Shown one piece after another: positions 32,035 to 43,228 of a stretch of DNA of 64,000 nucleotides (positions within the stretch are counted from its first letter, which is position 1; each line of letters opens with the position of its first letter). A model generated the notes under the pieces. That model was not told the DNA's origin. It did no database searches and saw nothing but the letters and a program-made list of their open reading frames with translations. The stretch spans positions 534,045 through 598,044 of the forward strand of contig WTPW01000158.1 in NCBI GenBank assembly GCA_009809945.1. Reading direction: 5' to 3'. This DNA is from Gigaspora margarita (taxonomy: Eukaryota > Glomeromycota > Glomeromycetes > Diversisporales > Gigasporaceae). The translations under genes were made by a program, and so were the position numbers.

Positions 32035-32976
32035 TAGGGTGGTAACTCAACTAAGTAAATCAAAACTATGTGAGCAAACAGCATGATAGAAATTTGGTTT
32101 GATTGGCCAAAAAAATGATCGATATTTTATAAATAACAAAATTTGATTGGTTAAAACTAGAGATTAACCTCACGTTATCTTGCGATACCCCTTTATGTTT
32201 TTTTTGTAAAACCGATTGACTGATTGATAACATCTAACACTTTAGAACTTGCTCACGTGAAGTTAGAAACTTTTAATCAAAAAAACTGTTGATTTTTATT
32301 AGCTGTTTCGTTTTAAAAGCCAAAAATTTAATGTAATATCTTTGTGTTACATACTGGCATTGTCAGAATCATTTCTAGTAAAAGTTGGTGGAAAACTTGA
32401 TCCCACTTGATCCCGAACCTTTATATGAAAGCTATATTTCTAAAAAGCAATCTGGCAAAATTTTAGTTAACCTTAATTATAAAAAACTGTGACTTGTTCC
32501 AATTCGAATTAAATTTTCTATTGTAAACCAATATAAAAAGTTTGTGTAACAGTGCTTTTCAATAGAAAATAAACAACCAATAAAAACCAACTTCCACCAT
32601 GCTTGAGCAAACTGTGTAATTTGACATATTATTATTAATATATTTATTAAAATTAATTACTTTAAACGGAGCAACTTATTGAAAACCCAATGAATTACTT
32701 TGAAATTTTTACAAGTAACTTATTAAATGTTGGAGAATAAAGTTTCACTTTAGAATTTTTTATTATTATATAAGTTTTCTATTATTATATAAGTTTTGAA
32801 ACTTTGTCTGATAGAACATCCAAATTTCATTGATTTTAGTAAAAAATTTGTATTTTAAATTAAATAAAGTAAAATTTAATCGTACATTTTGATCTAACGA
32901 ATAAAAAATTTGATTATAGTAAAATTACTAATATTTCTGACATAGTTTTGATTTACTTAGTTGAGTTACCACCCTA
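32035..32976. mobile_element. 942-bp non-autonomous element, 9-bp TSD GTGTCACAT
   Basis: The ends TAGGGTGGTAACTCAACTAA and TTAGTTGAGTTACCACCCTA are perfect inverted repeats that continue through GTAAATCAAAACTATG, about 37 bp. GTGTCACAT is duplicated exactly (32026-32034, 32977-32985). There is no ORF. The 9-bp TSD suggests a Mutator-like or related transposase acting in trans. Confidence 0.9.
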
Positions 32977-32985
32977 GTGTCACAT

Positions 32986-34082
32986 CGACTATTTAATCAA
33001 AACTATGTTAGTTATATTGATCATTTATTATAATCAGTTTTTTATCAAAAAATTAAAATAATTTATCATAATTCTTCATGCATTCTCGACAGACCCGAGA
33101 TCCATTTTTAACCCAGTCGACAATTCATGACTATATTTAACTTTATTAATAGCAGCATCTGCTCGGTAATATTTTTGTTGTAAAAGTCTTATTTATATTC
33201 AATTCCTTTTTTACTTTTTTTGTTAAGGTTTATTGGTTGGCATTTCATAAATGTTTGTACGAACTAAGCACACCAAACATGTTGGACAAGCATTCGAATG
33301 AAAATTTAAAATCGTTGACATTATTGTTATGACAATTGTCAAATGATTATTGTATGATACAAAATAGCTTTTATTAATTATTTTATTATACGGATCATGC
33401 CGAATCAATAACTTAACCGGATCAGCCAAAGGAATTATAATAATAGCTATATGTAAAGATGCTGATTCTTTGGATCTTTCACATCTATTAACTATATAAT
33501 ATAATTAATATTGTATTGTTGATTCTTTTGAAATAAAAATAGAACAATCGACACATAATAAATAAATAAATAATAAATGTTAAACCTATACTTAACTCTA
33601 ATGACAATAACTAGAATTAATTTGTCTGTAAAAATAGTAATTTTTTATGAAATGGACTTGTCTGTGGATTAATCGATTGATGAATTAAGTTTTCTGTAAA
33701 GTAAATAAAAAACAATAAAATCGAATTAATGTAACCAAGCAAATGTTGGTATATAAAAAAATTTTATTTAAAAATGTACTACCTATATTATGTCAGTATA
33801 AATTAAATGTTCTTAACCTTTTTTGTTTGAGATAAACCAGAGTTAGTTAGATATATATAGGTTTAGTTTAGAGTGTTGACTCCCGATATGTTAATGATTA
33901 GAAGGGCTAAATCTGAATAATATACTTAAATGATTAATGTATCATCCGTTGATAGATGGACAAATCCAAGACAAATTATTATAAATACTTCTCATATTCA
34001 TCTTCTATACTGCAAAAAATAATATTGAAAAAATTATTAGTATTATCCATTTTTATAAAAAAAAAACAAATAAATAGCAACT
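32986..34082. other. AT-rich DNA without recognised gene
   Basis: Nothing recognisable. An A-rich leader (TTTTTATAAAAAAAAAACAAA) precedes the ATG at 34083. Confidence 0.5.
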
Positions 34083-37000
34083 ATGGAAGAATTTTTGTAT
34101 GAAGTTTTATCTGAAGATAAAGAGGTTTATGATGAGTTTAGTCAAGAATTTGATACAAGTATTGAACATAAAACATATGATGAGACACTCACATTTGATC
34201 ACCATTCATTGAAAAATTTGCAAGAAATTATAAATCAATCAATTAATAAGTCAGATGATGAACTATTTGAAAATGATGATAAAGTTGTTCAAAATGATGA
34301 TAAAACAGAAAGACTTGAAGAATTTGAACAACCAGTGCCTCTTATCCCAAATCGTAATGTTAAAACAACACATTGTGTTATTGTTGACAATGACAATGAT
34401 GATAATATAATTCAAAGATGTACAGGACCAGGAGAACGTTATTTAAGGCAACTATCTGGTGCATGAGAAATTGATTCTCAAGCTGTAAAAGATGTTAAAA
34501 GTGATATTTCAGCACTAAGAATTTGGTTGCGCCATCTAAACTTTGATCAAAGAACTGTACATGAATATGAATCTAAAAAAGAACAATCTACTGATGAAAG
34601 TATAATAAGCTTACATTGCTGCCTATTTTGTAATAAATTAAAATATTTTTTTATACAAGGTAAAACATGTTTATTGCATATATGGAAAGTGTGTGAATGC
34701 ATAATTAAAGCACCATGTATTGGTTTGTTCAAGTGCCTAGCAATAACTGAATATGAAGATCTATCAAAAAAATCACTTATTAATGATAAACCACATTTTA
34801 TTTGTACAAGCTGTTTTGTAAAAAATGGAGGTCATTTGCAAATTCGACCAAAAAAAAAAGGAGAAAGTCTTATTTCATGTGTAGAATGACAACTACATGA
34901 GACTGATACCAAGTCTGCTTTGAAGTTTTTAGCCAAGTGGATTGAACAAACAGCTGAATTAGAAGATGAATCTAAAAAAATTAATATATTAAAAGAACTT
35001 GTTAAACTTTTTAATGATGTTACAACAGATAAATCTGAAATAGAAAATACTATAAGTACATCTTCTACAATATCTACAGTTCCAAGTTGTTTTTTAATAA
35101 AAACAGCATTTGCTATTAAAAAAATTGAAGTTAGCGAAGAACAAGATCAAGAACAATTATTAAAAAATATTTCATTTCATTCACTAGGAGCATGCTTGCT
35201 TCTTCTATATTACAAGAATGATCTGAGCTAAAAAAAAATTATCATCACTTGAAGAGCCTAAATCTTTTGATGAATACTATCTAGCTATGCCATCATCTTT
35301 TGTTAACTTTTTTTATGGATTAATTTTAACTATAAAACAAAAAATGTTGCAAGTATTAGCTAGAAAAAGAAAAGAGAGAAATATGCCTCCTCCACAGTTG
35401 GAAAGAAGAGAAATTGAGCTAATTTCATCCTTTTTTGCTTCTGTAATACTTACTATTGCTTTTNCTCATTGGAAAATATNGTTTACGCATNTTCTTTCTT
35501 CTCTTTGTCNTCGACCAAAAATGATAGNAGTTTTGTACAAAATTCTTTATACAGTTCGAGTATTAGCATATGTTAAAGATCATAAAGTTCGTACTCAAAA
35601 AAAAAGAATGCTTGCTGCAGATCCTCGGTTAAGAATAAATTTAAATCCAAATGTAATAAATACTGCAGCTATAGATAATATTGATTTAAAAGATGCAACT
35701 TTTCAATATGGTAATATTTTTGATGTTGTGCGCAATACTGCACATGCAACAGCACGAATGGTCTTTCAATACCAATATTCAGAGCTTGTTGATTTGGATG
35801 TTGATATAAGAAACTACTCTCCTTTTGGCATAAGTTCAATTATGGAACAATGCCAAATTACAGTAGATTGGATTTTTAATCAACTAATTAATACGGGACA
35901 AACTTTTAATATTGAACATATTAATGAAGCTATTAAAGCCAATATTGATTCAACATTGTATGTAGGTCTTCCAAATGTTGTAATTCTTAAACCAGAAAAA
36001 GCTCCAAGCAAAGATGAGCATGTTCACAAAGCTGTTGATATGTTTTTAGAAGACTTCGGTTATACAGAAGATGGTATATTAAATTTAGTATGTGATGAAG
36101 CAATTTATCGCTGCATGAAAAGTTATAAAAATAATGAACAAACTGTACATTGCATTTTGGGACAATGGCATACAAACAAGGCAATGTGCAGTGCAATAAT
36201 TACTGCTTTTTCAGGTTATAGGCTTTTTGGACTTGCTACACAGCTCGGTGTTAAATTTCTTGATAAGCTTAAACAGGTTGTTGACTATCGAGCAACATTT
36301 CGAGTACTTGAGCTTCTTTGGACAGCTGTAGGAGTTGCAATTCATCAATATATTAAAACAGAAAATATTTCTATTAATGATATCCCTAAAACAAACAATA
36401 ATATTTCAAAAATATGGTATAATTTTTATTTGTGGGTAGAATATATGAAATTGCACAAACTTGGTATTCATATTGGAAATTTTGATTTACAACTTCATAG
36501 CTTAATAGCATTTGCACCTTTATTTCATATTACAAGGAAATATAGGTATGCAGAATCAGTAGCACAATTCATAACAGAACTGCGAAATGAGCNACAACTT
36601 CTTCAAANTCTTCNGACAGTACCTTCAATTAATTTAACACAAGAAGAACATTATTTTGCTTTTGATGAAGCTCTAGAAACATTTGGAATAAAATTTCTAA
36701 AAGAAAATATGACTGGCTGTCAACAAATTTAGAAAATTTGGGAGTTAAACATCAAAGCAGCACAAACTGAATATGATCGACTTAACTTGTTAATTTCAGA
36801 ATTTAATAGTGACCAGTCAGTAAGCAGAAGTTCACGATCTATCAAAAGTTGTCAAGAAGTTCTTTGCAAACTAATTTGTAATCTTAAATTAGAATTTATC
36901 AACCAAAAACCAGAAAGTAGCATACTATTTGCAGAAACTACACAATTAACAGAAGATGGATACGGACAAAAATTACTTGCTATGAATTAGGAATCAAAAG

Positions 37001-37441
37001 AATAAATAGTATTCTTGAGCAAAAGACTTCTGTACAAGCAATTCTAATACCTATGAAGGTAAAAAATAAAAAACGTGTAAGAGCANAAACTAATCAAGCA
37101 GCAACAGAAGAAACTAATCAAATGGTAATAGAAGAATCTCAAGTTTTAGAACTAAATGATGATATGGAAGTTGAAGAAATTAACCAAAACTTACAATTGG
37201 AATTATCATCTGGATTATCACATCAAAAAAGACAACATTCAATACATATACCAACAGATATTGAAAAACAAATTCTTATGGAGCTCAAAAAATATAAAGA
37301 TTCTACTGTATTACTCCAAGAAATTGTTGAAGATTTAGCTGAAAAGTTAGCAGTTCATACTGATTATTGGACTTCAAAACGAATTCGGGATCGATGGTAT
37401 AATCGCTATAAAAGAGTAAAAAAAAAAAAAATACAACCTTA
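34083..37441 (+). pseudogene. Decayed large multi-copy protein gene (possibly DUF6589-like, transposase-like)
   Basis: ATG at 34083 opens an acidic N-terminus. The frame continues through TGA codons at 34464 and 34887 (both at plausible Trp sites), a cysteine-rich patch (LHCCLFCNK, ICTSCF; about 34613-34820) that could bind zinc, then a shift in the A-run at 35230. A long frame (35287-36732) holds ARKRKERNMPPPQLERREIE, DNIDLKDATFQYGNIFD (first acid), VCDEAIYR, GQWHTNKAMCSAI and DEALETFG. After a TAG at 36730 and a further shift the last part (37053-37441) ends with a Trp-rich helical domain (DYWTSKRIRDRWYNRYKR) that looks like a Myb/SANT-type DNA-binding fold. The spaced D, D and E in an RNase-H-like order make a transposase-derived protein plausible. 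The family name is a low-confidence memory match. N bases occur at 35464-35528 and 36593-36614. Confidence 0.55.
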
Positions 37442-40400
37442 AATTTAGATACAGTTGACTCTCTTGAAACTGATTCTGTCAAAACTGATAACCTGCTATA
37501 GTTTATTAAAAATAAAAGCATTAAATGCTTTATAACTTAATAGTATACAAATTATCTAAGATCATAAATTTAATACATTTTTTTAAATTAAGTTATTATT
37601 ATAAAATAAANTAAATTAAATTTTTAATTAAATTATCATTATTTTTTATTTTTATTTTAATTAAATTAATTAACATTATATTTATTGTTTTAAATTATTT
37701 TATTATTTTTTTTAATATAAAACCTTTATTTTTTTTAACTTTTTTCAACTTATTTTTTTTTTTAATATTAAATATTTTTTAAAAAATTTTATTTATTTTT
37801 TTTTATTATTAACATTATATATATTATTATTTTTTAAATTATTTTAAAAATAAAACTTTTAAATTACTTTAAATTATTATCAATTAACTTATATTTTTTT
37901 TAAAAAAAATTATCTTTTTAAAATTATTCTTTTTTTAATTAATTTTTAAATTATTATTTTAACATACTACATTTATATCCACTTTTTTTATCCATCATAC
38001 CACCTAAATCTATTTATTATGTTACATCACAAATCTAACTATTGTGCTTATACCTAAATCTAAACTATTGTATTGCATCCTAAGTTTATCATAATGTAAT
38101 ATCGTGCTATATTCTTGAAGTTTAATTTCTCTTGGTTGTCAAATCATTTTTGCGGGCATTTTGATGAATAAGCAATCATTCTTGATTTTTTTCCTTGCGA
38201 TAGGAATTTCATTTAGTCTTCAATTTCAGGAGTTGTCCTTAAAATATTTTATAATTATTAAATTTCTGATTATTCGTTTTTAAAAATATAAATTCTAAAT
38301 GTTGCCAAAAGCATAAAACTCTTTGAATAAATTTACCAAAAGATTTAAAATTTTTGTTGCTGAAGTTCACTTTAAACACAACACNAGGATATAGAATGCC
38401 TTTAAAATTGCTGCNTAGATGGNANGCANTTTCTAAAATATTTNATAATTATTAAATTTCTGTCTATTCATTTTAAAAAATATAACTTATCAATTCAAAT
38501 GTTGGTTACCTAATGCACGAAGTTTGCTGGTGGGAAATACTGCCAGGTAAGATTTGAAAATTTGTTTTTAAAAATTTATTAAGACTTCCAAAAATTTGTG
38601 AGAACATTTTGTAATTGTCTGCCAATTCTCAAAGGTGTTGTTTGACATCTGGAAGGCGCTAGCGGCTTGAAACCAAACAAGATAAAATTTTTGCAGGGCA
38701 ATATTAATAAAGGGGAAGAACTTGTTAATTCTTTTTCCCAAGCCACGACCCCCAACAAAAGCAAGAATTCGAAAAACAATGAAAGGGCAAGGAGGAAGAA
38801 TTGAGAAGTATATGGCTTCCATTATTTGCAATTGAAATACCATCAAGTATTCATTTGTTTTTGTTTTTTTAATCAGTATATTTTGAGCTTAATTCATTGC
38901 ATTTCATATGACTTTCGAACTATAAAATTTTATATAAATAAATTAGTTTAATATCTGATATGTTTAATAAACTATACGATTAACAATGATTTAACTTACT
39001 TCTTTCAAAAAATCATGAGAATTTTTACATTCTTTTCAAGTTTTCGTATTCTATCCAACCAGGTCACAGAAAATACAGAACTAAATCCTTGGCCAATTTT
39101 TTTAATATTATTTAGTCTGTCAAATGGAATCTCTTCATACATACAAATTCTAAGTTGAAACCCTTTCTTTCATAAAATCATCAATCTTCTTATTTCTACT
39201 TGTCCATTCTTGAATTGTTATGTCTAGATCACATGCCTCACATGCCTCATACCAAGTTGGCGTTATTGCTTTGTTTTGTTACTCATAAGGCGGTCAACAT
39301 TGCAAAAATATTGTGAAAAAATAAAAGAGAATCGAACCTGACACTAAGTAAAGCAATTGGCCACTATTTTTGCGGCTCGGGTCCACTCGATACCATAAAT
39401 ATAAGTCAGAGCAAACAGTGTATTCTTTATTCCCAGGACTATTAGCATTACTAATCCTAACCATACTTAAAGTTAATTCTATTTTTAGTATAAAATACTA
39501 TCTCATTTCTAAAATTTAGATAGCATCCAATTATATTACAAGTAGTATGGCTCGAACAAAAAGAATCGCCATAATAACCACATCCTCATGATTCATTTTT
39601 CTTGTTTTCCTGTTCTAAAGATATAATATAAACAGTTTTAAATTTTTGTGATCACTTTGGAATTAAAGACGGAAAAGCAATTGCGGAGGCTCTATGCAAG
39701 AACACTACACTAACTTTATTAAATCTACTTACATTGAACATCTTCCCAAATTATTTCAACTAGTTTGTAAGTCTAAAGGTTATGTCCTACTACACACTGT
39801 GCAGTATGCCATCATTTCAAAAACCTAAATAAGCAAATTATATAAAAAAAAATGTCGAATTAATATGATATACCTATTCATGAAAACAGTTTTTCCCAAT
39901 TTTCATCATTACTTTCATAATGCACCAGCCCTTCACAGATGCATTTTGGCGAAAGCTCTCACTTCGGCACATCTAACAATCTACTTTTTATACCAGGTAT
40001 TTGCAAACTGGAGAAAGATCAAGCGAAAGAAAGCAAAATAATTGCAGACTTTCGAAGCCATATTACTTTACACAGAACGGTTTATTTTTTATATTTTTTA
40101 TATTTTCTGGTTCGTAAAAACTACAGCTACACGTCTTAAGAAGCATTGTGTGCTAAAACTAAGGTGTTAGGTGAAATTTTCAAAAATGTAAATTCGTCGA
40201 TTTGTGTAATTTATGAAAATCATATGATAAAATTTTGGATGTGACAAATCGTGTGACTGATAGTACGTGCATTCGTACATGATTATCCCTTCAAAAGGAC
40301 TATTTTAAGTAAGTATTTCAAGTTTTAAGTTGTGCCTCATTTTATTTGATTTATTTCTTATCTTACCGGTGTTATTATAAATTTCTGCGCCCAAAAATCA

Positions 40401-40540
40401 CAGCATTTCCTTATTCTGCCCCTGCTTTATTTGATCAATCATTGTTATATTCGATCATCCTTAAACCTTTCAATTGTACCTCTGTAACACATGTTACTCC
40501 TATTACCTTATTTAGATATCCTTGGGGTTCTACAATTAAT
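37442..40540. other. Low-complexity AT DNA, then unrecognised sequence
   Basis: 37540-37980 is almost pure A/T. A 50-bp word (ATTTTATAATTATTAAATTTCTG) is directly repeated at 38245 and 38434, with N bases at 38385-38444. On the minus strand at 39400-39300 a tRNA-like pair (TATCGAGTGG and GGTTCGATTC) occurs but no tRNA fold could be built. No gene is supported. Confidence 0.4.
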
Positions 40541-40543
40541 TAA

Positions 40544-40912
40544 GGGTAGGGTGAACGTAGATCATTTATCATATGATTTTAGTGAAACAATGAGATTTAT
40601 ATAGAAAATAAAAATGTGCTACAAATAAAACTTTTTACGGTTGTTATTAATTTAGCCAAAAATTTTATAATATGTAGTACAAAATACTCTTTTTATAATA
40701 GTATAATTTTAATAAATATAGTATTTGAAAAAATTATACTTCTATATGTCGTAAAGTTTTCCTAAGTTGGCTCAAATTTTCCTAAGTTACACAAAAATGA
40801 TTAATTCTGATTGGTTGAATCTATGTTGTTTACAATCATGATTGGTTGATCACCTGATTTCATATGATCACAACGTGATCACTATTAAAAATGATCTATG
40901 TTCACCCTACCC
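40544..40912. mobile_element. piggyBac-type MITE (TTAA TSD)
   Basis: The ends GGGTAGGGTGAACGTAGATC and GATCTATGTTCACCCTACCC are inverted, with TTAA on both sides (40540-40543, 40913-40916), the hallmark target of piggyBac transposases. The interior has no ORF. Confidence 0.85.
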
Positions 40913-41089
40913 TTAAAGCTATCGTGATGCGGCGAATGTCTATTAATAATCATCATGCCATCGCATTTGTACACAGATCAATTATGTATAAATTATTATT
41001 GCTTCTTTTAGGGACGAATGAATACGAAACGTTTAAATATTATTGTCTCGCCCCTCACACAAAGTAATATTACGATCAAGTTTGTAGGT

Positions 41090-41437
41090 GTTGAAGGGCA
41101 ATTAGACTTTTAGTTGTCGAATCTCAATGACGAATTGATTGTGTAAGACAGAAGGAAGTTAAACTGACAATTGATTGGTGTAAATAATTTATATAGATTA
41201 CAAATGTATATAAGTCCGATGTGTTCGCTCTTTGTGTATTGAGAGGTTTTTGTCCCTTATACATAATAGAGAGAGCAAGAATGAGGTATTAGATAGCATT
41301 AGATATTATCTAAATAATTCCTCTATTATAATAAAGTTTTCTTAATGAATGTTTATTTATCGTATCTCTTGGCTTTCATTTATTTTTGTATTGTTCGTGA
41401 ATCCCATTTCGTTATATTTATAAACCCAACCTTATGT
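41090..41437 (+). mobile_element. Possible solo LTR
   Basis: The order TGTTGAAGGGCAATT (41090), a TATATAAG TATA-like box (41208), and AATAAAG (41331) with T/A-rich sequence after it would fit a Ty1/copia-type LTR. No second LTR, no clear CA end and no TSD were found. Confidence 0.3.
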
Positions 41438-41978
41438 ATTCCTTCTCTTGTTCACTATCGCTAACCTAAATCTGGCCCTCTAATCTGACGCTCTCCCAAA
41501 TTTCAATAGTAATACTGGTTTGTCTATTTATATACTGCTTGATTTCTAATATATATATATATATATACATTTTATAATATTTACTAATGCTATTTACAAC
41601 TTTGTTCTCTATATAAAATGCTTCCTATATCATATTTCATCATCATACCGAATAAGTTAAGCTTTTAAACATAATTAAACAATAAACACTAAAAAATGTA
41701 CATAGTGTTGGCACATGACCAATTAAACTACTAATATAATTAATGAATTTATATGACTCATTTCGAAATTTATTAATGTGACCTAGTTATATGCCAACTC
41801 TGTACAATACACATGTAAACTAAGTTATATATAATTTATTAGTTAGTATTTAAACTGCTAAAATATTACATTTTTTAAAACTTTTAATATGATCTACTGA
41901 TTCTTCCGTTCCTGGTTTTGCGTGACAGCGTCGCGCAGCTACCTTATTGGTTAATATAAACCGCCATCATTACGATTA

Positions 41979-42185
41979 CTGATTTGAAAATTAGTGGGAC
42001 ACTTGAAACCTTTCGGTTTCGTCATATGAATCATCTAACTCTTCGGAAACCATGTTGCAGTCTTCGGAACTTCAGTCCGATAATGGTGATGCGATTTCCG
42101 AAGAGTTAGATGATTCATAAGATGAAGCCGAAAGGTTTTCAAAAACGAGAAAATTTTTCAAGTGCTCCACTAATTTTCAAATCAG
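41979..42185. mobile_element. 207-bp palindromic MITE, CAGCTGATTTGAAAATTAG family
   Basis: CTGATTTGAAAATTAGTGGG at the left answers CCACTAATTTTCAAATCAG at the right. The arms also share AAACCTTTCGG and GAATCATCTAACTCTTCGGAAA. Diverged relatives, with ends like ACAGCTGATTTCATAAATT, lie at 53643-53842 and near 48040 and 54070. Confidence 0.8.
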
Positions 42186-42529
42186 CTGTAAAATATAATG
42201 ATAAATCTTATGAATTTGATATGCGACCTTGCTTTACTAACTTTAATTTTATATACAGTATGATACTTAGCAATTAAATTAATGCAATGAAATAATTTTA
42301 TGTATTATAATAACAAATATGTATTTATAATCTTGGATTGTATAGTGGTAACGAAGTATATTTGTAAAATTATTTAATTTCACAGTTAATAAATATTTTT
42401 ATACTCATGGATTAAATAATTAATAACGATAAATGTTCTTTATACCTCCTGTGAATGACCGCACGTGTTTACCCTTAATAGATCTTAAATGGGTCAATAT
42501 TAACCGCGTTAGTTGTGTAACTATATCGG

Positions 42530-42648
42530 ATTCGGATCCGGATCTTTGGCATCGAATTCGGAACTGAACATGGATCCGATCCGGTTTTCGGTTCGGATCC
42601 GGATCTTTTAAAATATCCGTCCGGTCCGATCCTTGCGGAACACTAATA
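42530..42648 (-). mobile_element. Iterated-word element with GGATCCGG words (one end clear)
   Basis: Read on the minus strand it starts TTAGTGTTCCGCAAGGATC and continues with CCGGATCCGAACCG-type words in both orientations. It is the same kind of element as 29979-30140. The far end is not defined. Confidence 0.45.
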
Positions 42649-43228
42649 ATCACTTTGCATTCTAATTGGTTGATCAGGGGTAGCGATACATCGCCATAGA
42701 AATTATATAATCCTTTAATTTATTAAATTTTAATGAAAAAAATTAAAAGAAAAAATATAGTATACTGTAATCATAATTCTAGCTGGAAAACTTATTGTAT
42801 AACCATCCATAATACCCGTGTATAAATTTTGATTATTAAAAAAAATAAAATCTATCTAACTTTGGATAGTCACTTTAGTATGATCCAAAAAATTCTAATC
42901 GAATTAATGATTAAGAGGTAATCCATTTCTGAAGAGGTATAAAAAAAAAAAAAAAACAAAACTATAATAAATAAAATCGAAATATAATCTATATTTCAAA
43001 TAGTACAGGAATCTGGCTATCTTATATATAAAAGTTTTTCTACTAAGTAAACCTTTTTTAATAGTAGTAAAAATCATTAAAATCAATCACGAGATATAGA
43101 TATTTTTTGATTTTTTACTATATAACTTTTCCTAATACCAGCAACTTTAGATTCCACCTCTATATAAAACTGATAGAAATACTACGCCTTATTTGACTAT
43201 AAAATTTACCCCTAGGCTATGGAACGGA

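Noticed and set aside
38568..38846. Minus-strand frames of 92 and 66 codons
   Set aside because: Two overlapping frames, no recognisable family, no splice-compatible continuation; a gene remnant cannot be shown.
39300..39400. Possible tRNA gene on the minus strand (TATCGAGTGG and GGTTCGATTC)
   Set aside because: Acceptor and T stems do not pair; only promoter-like words remain.
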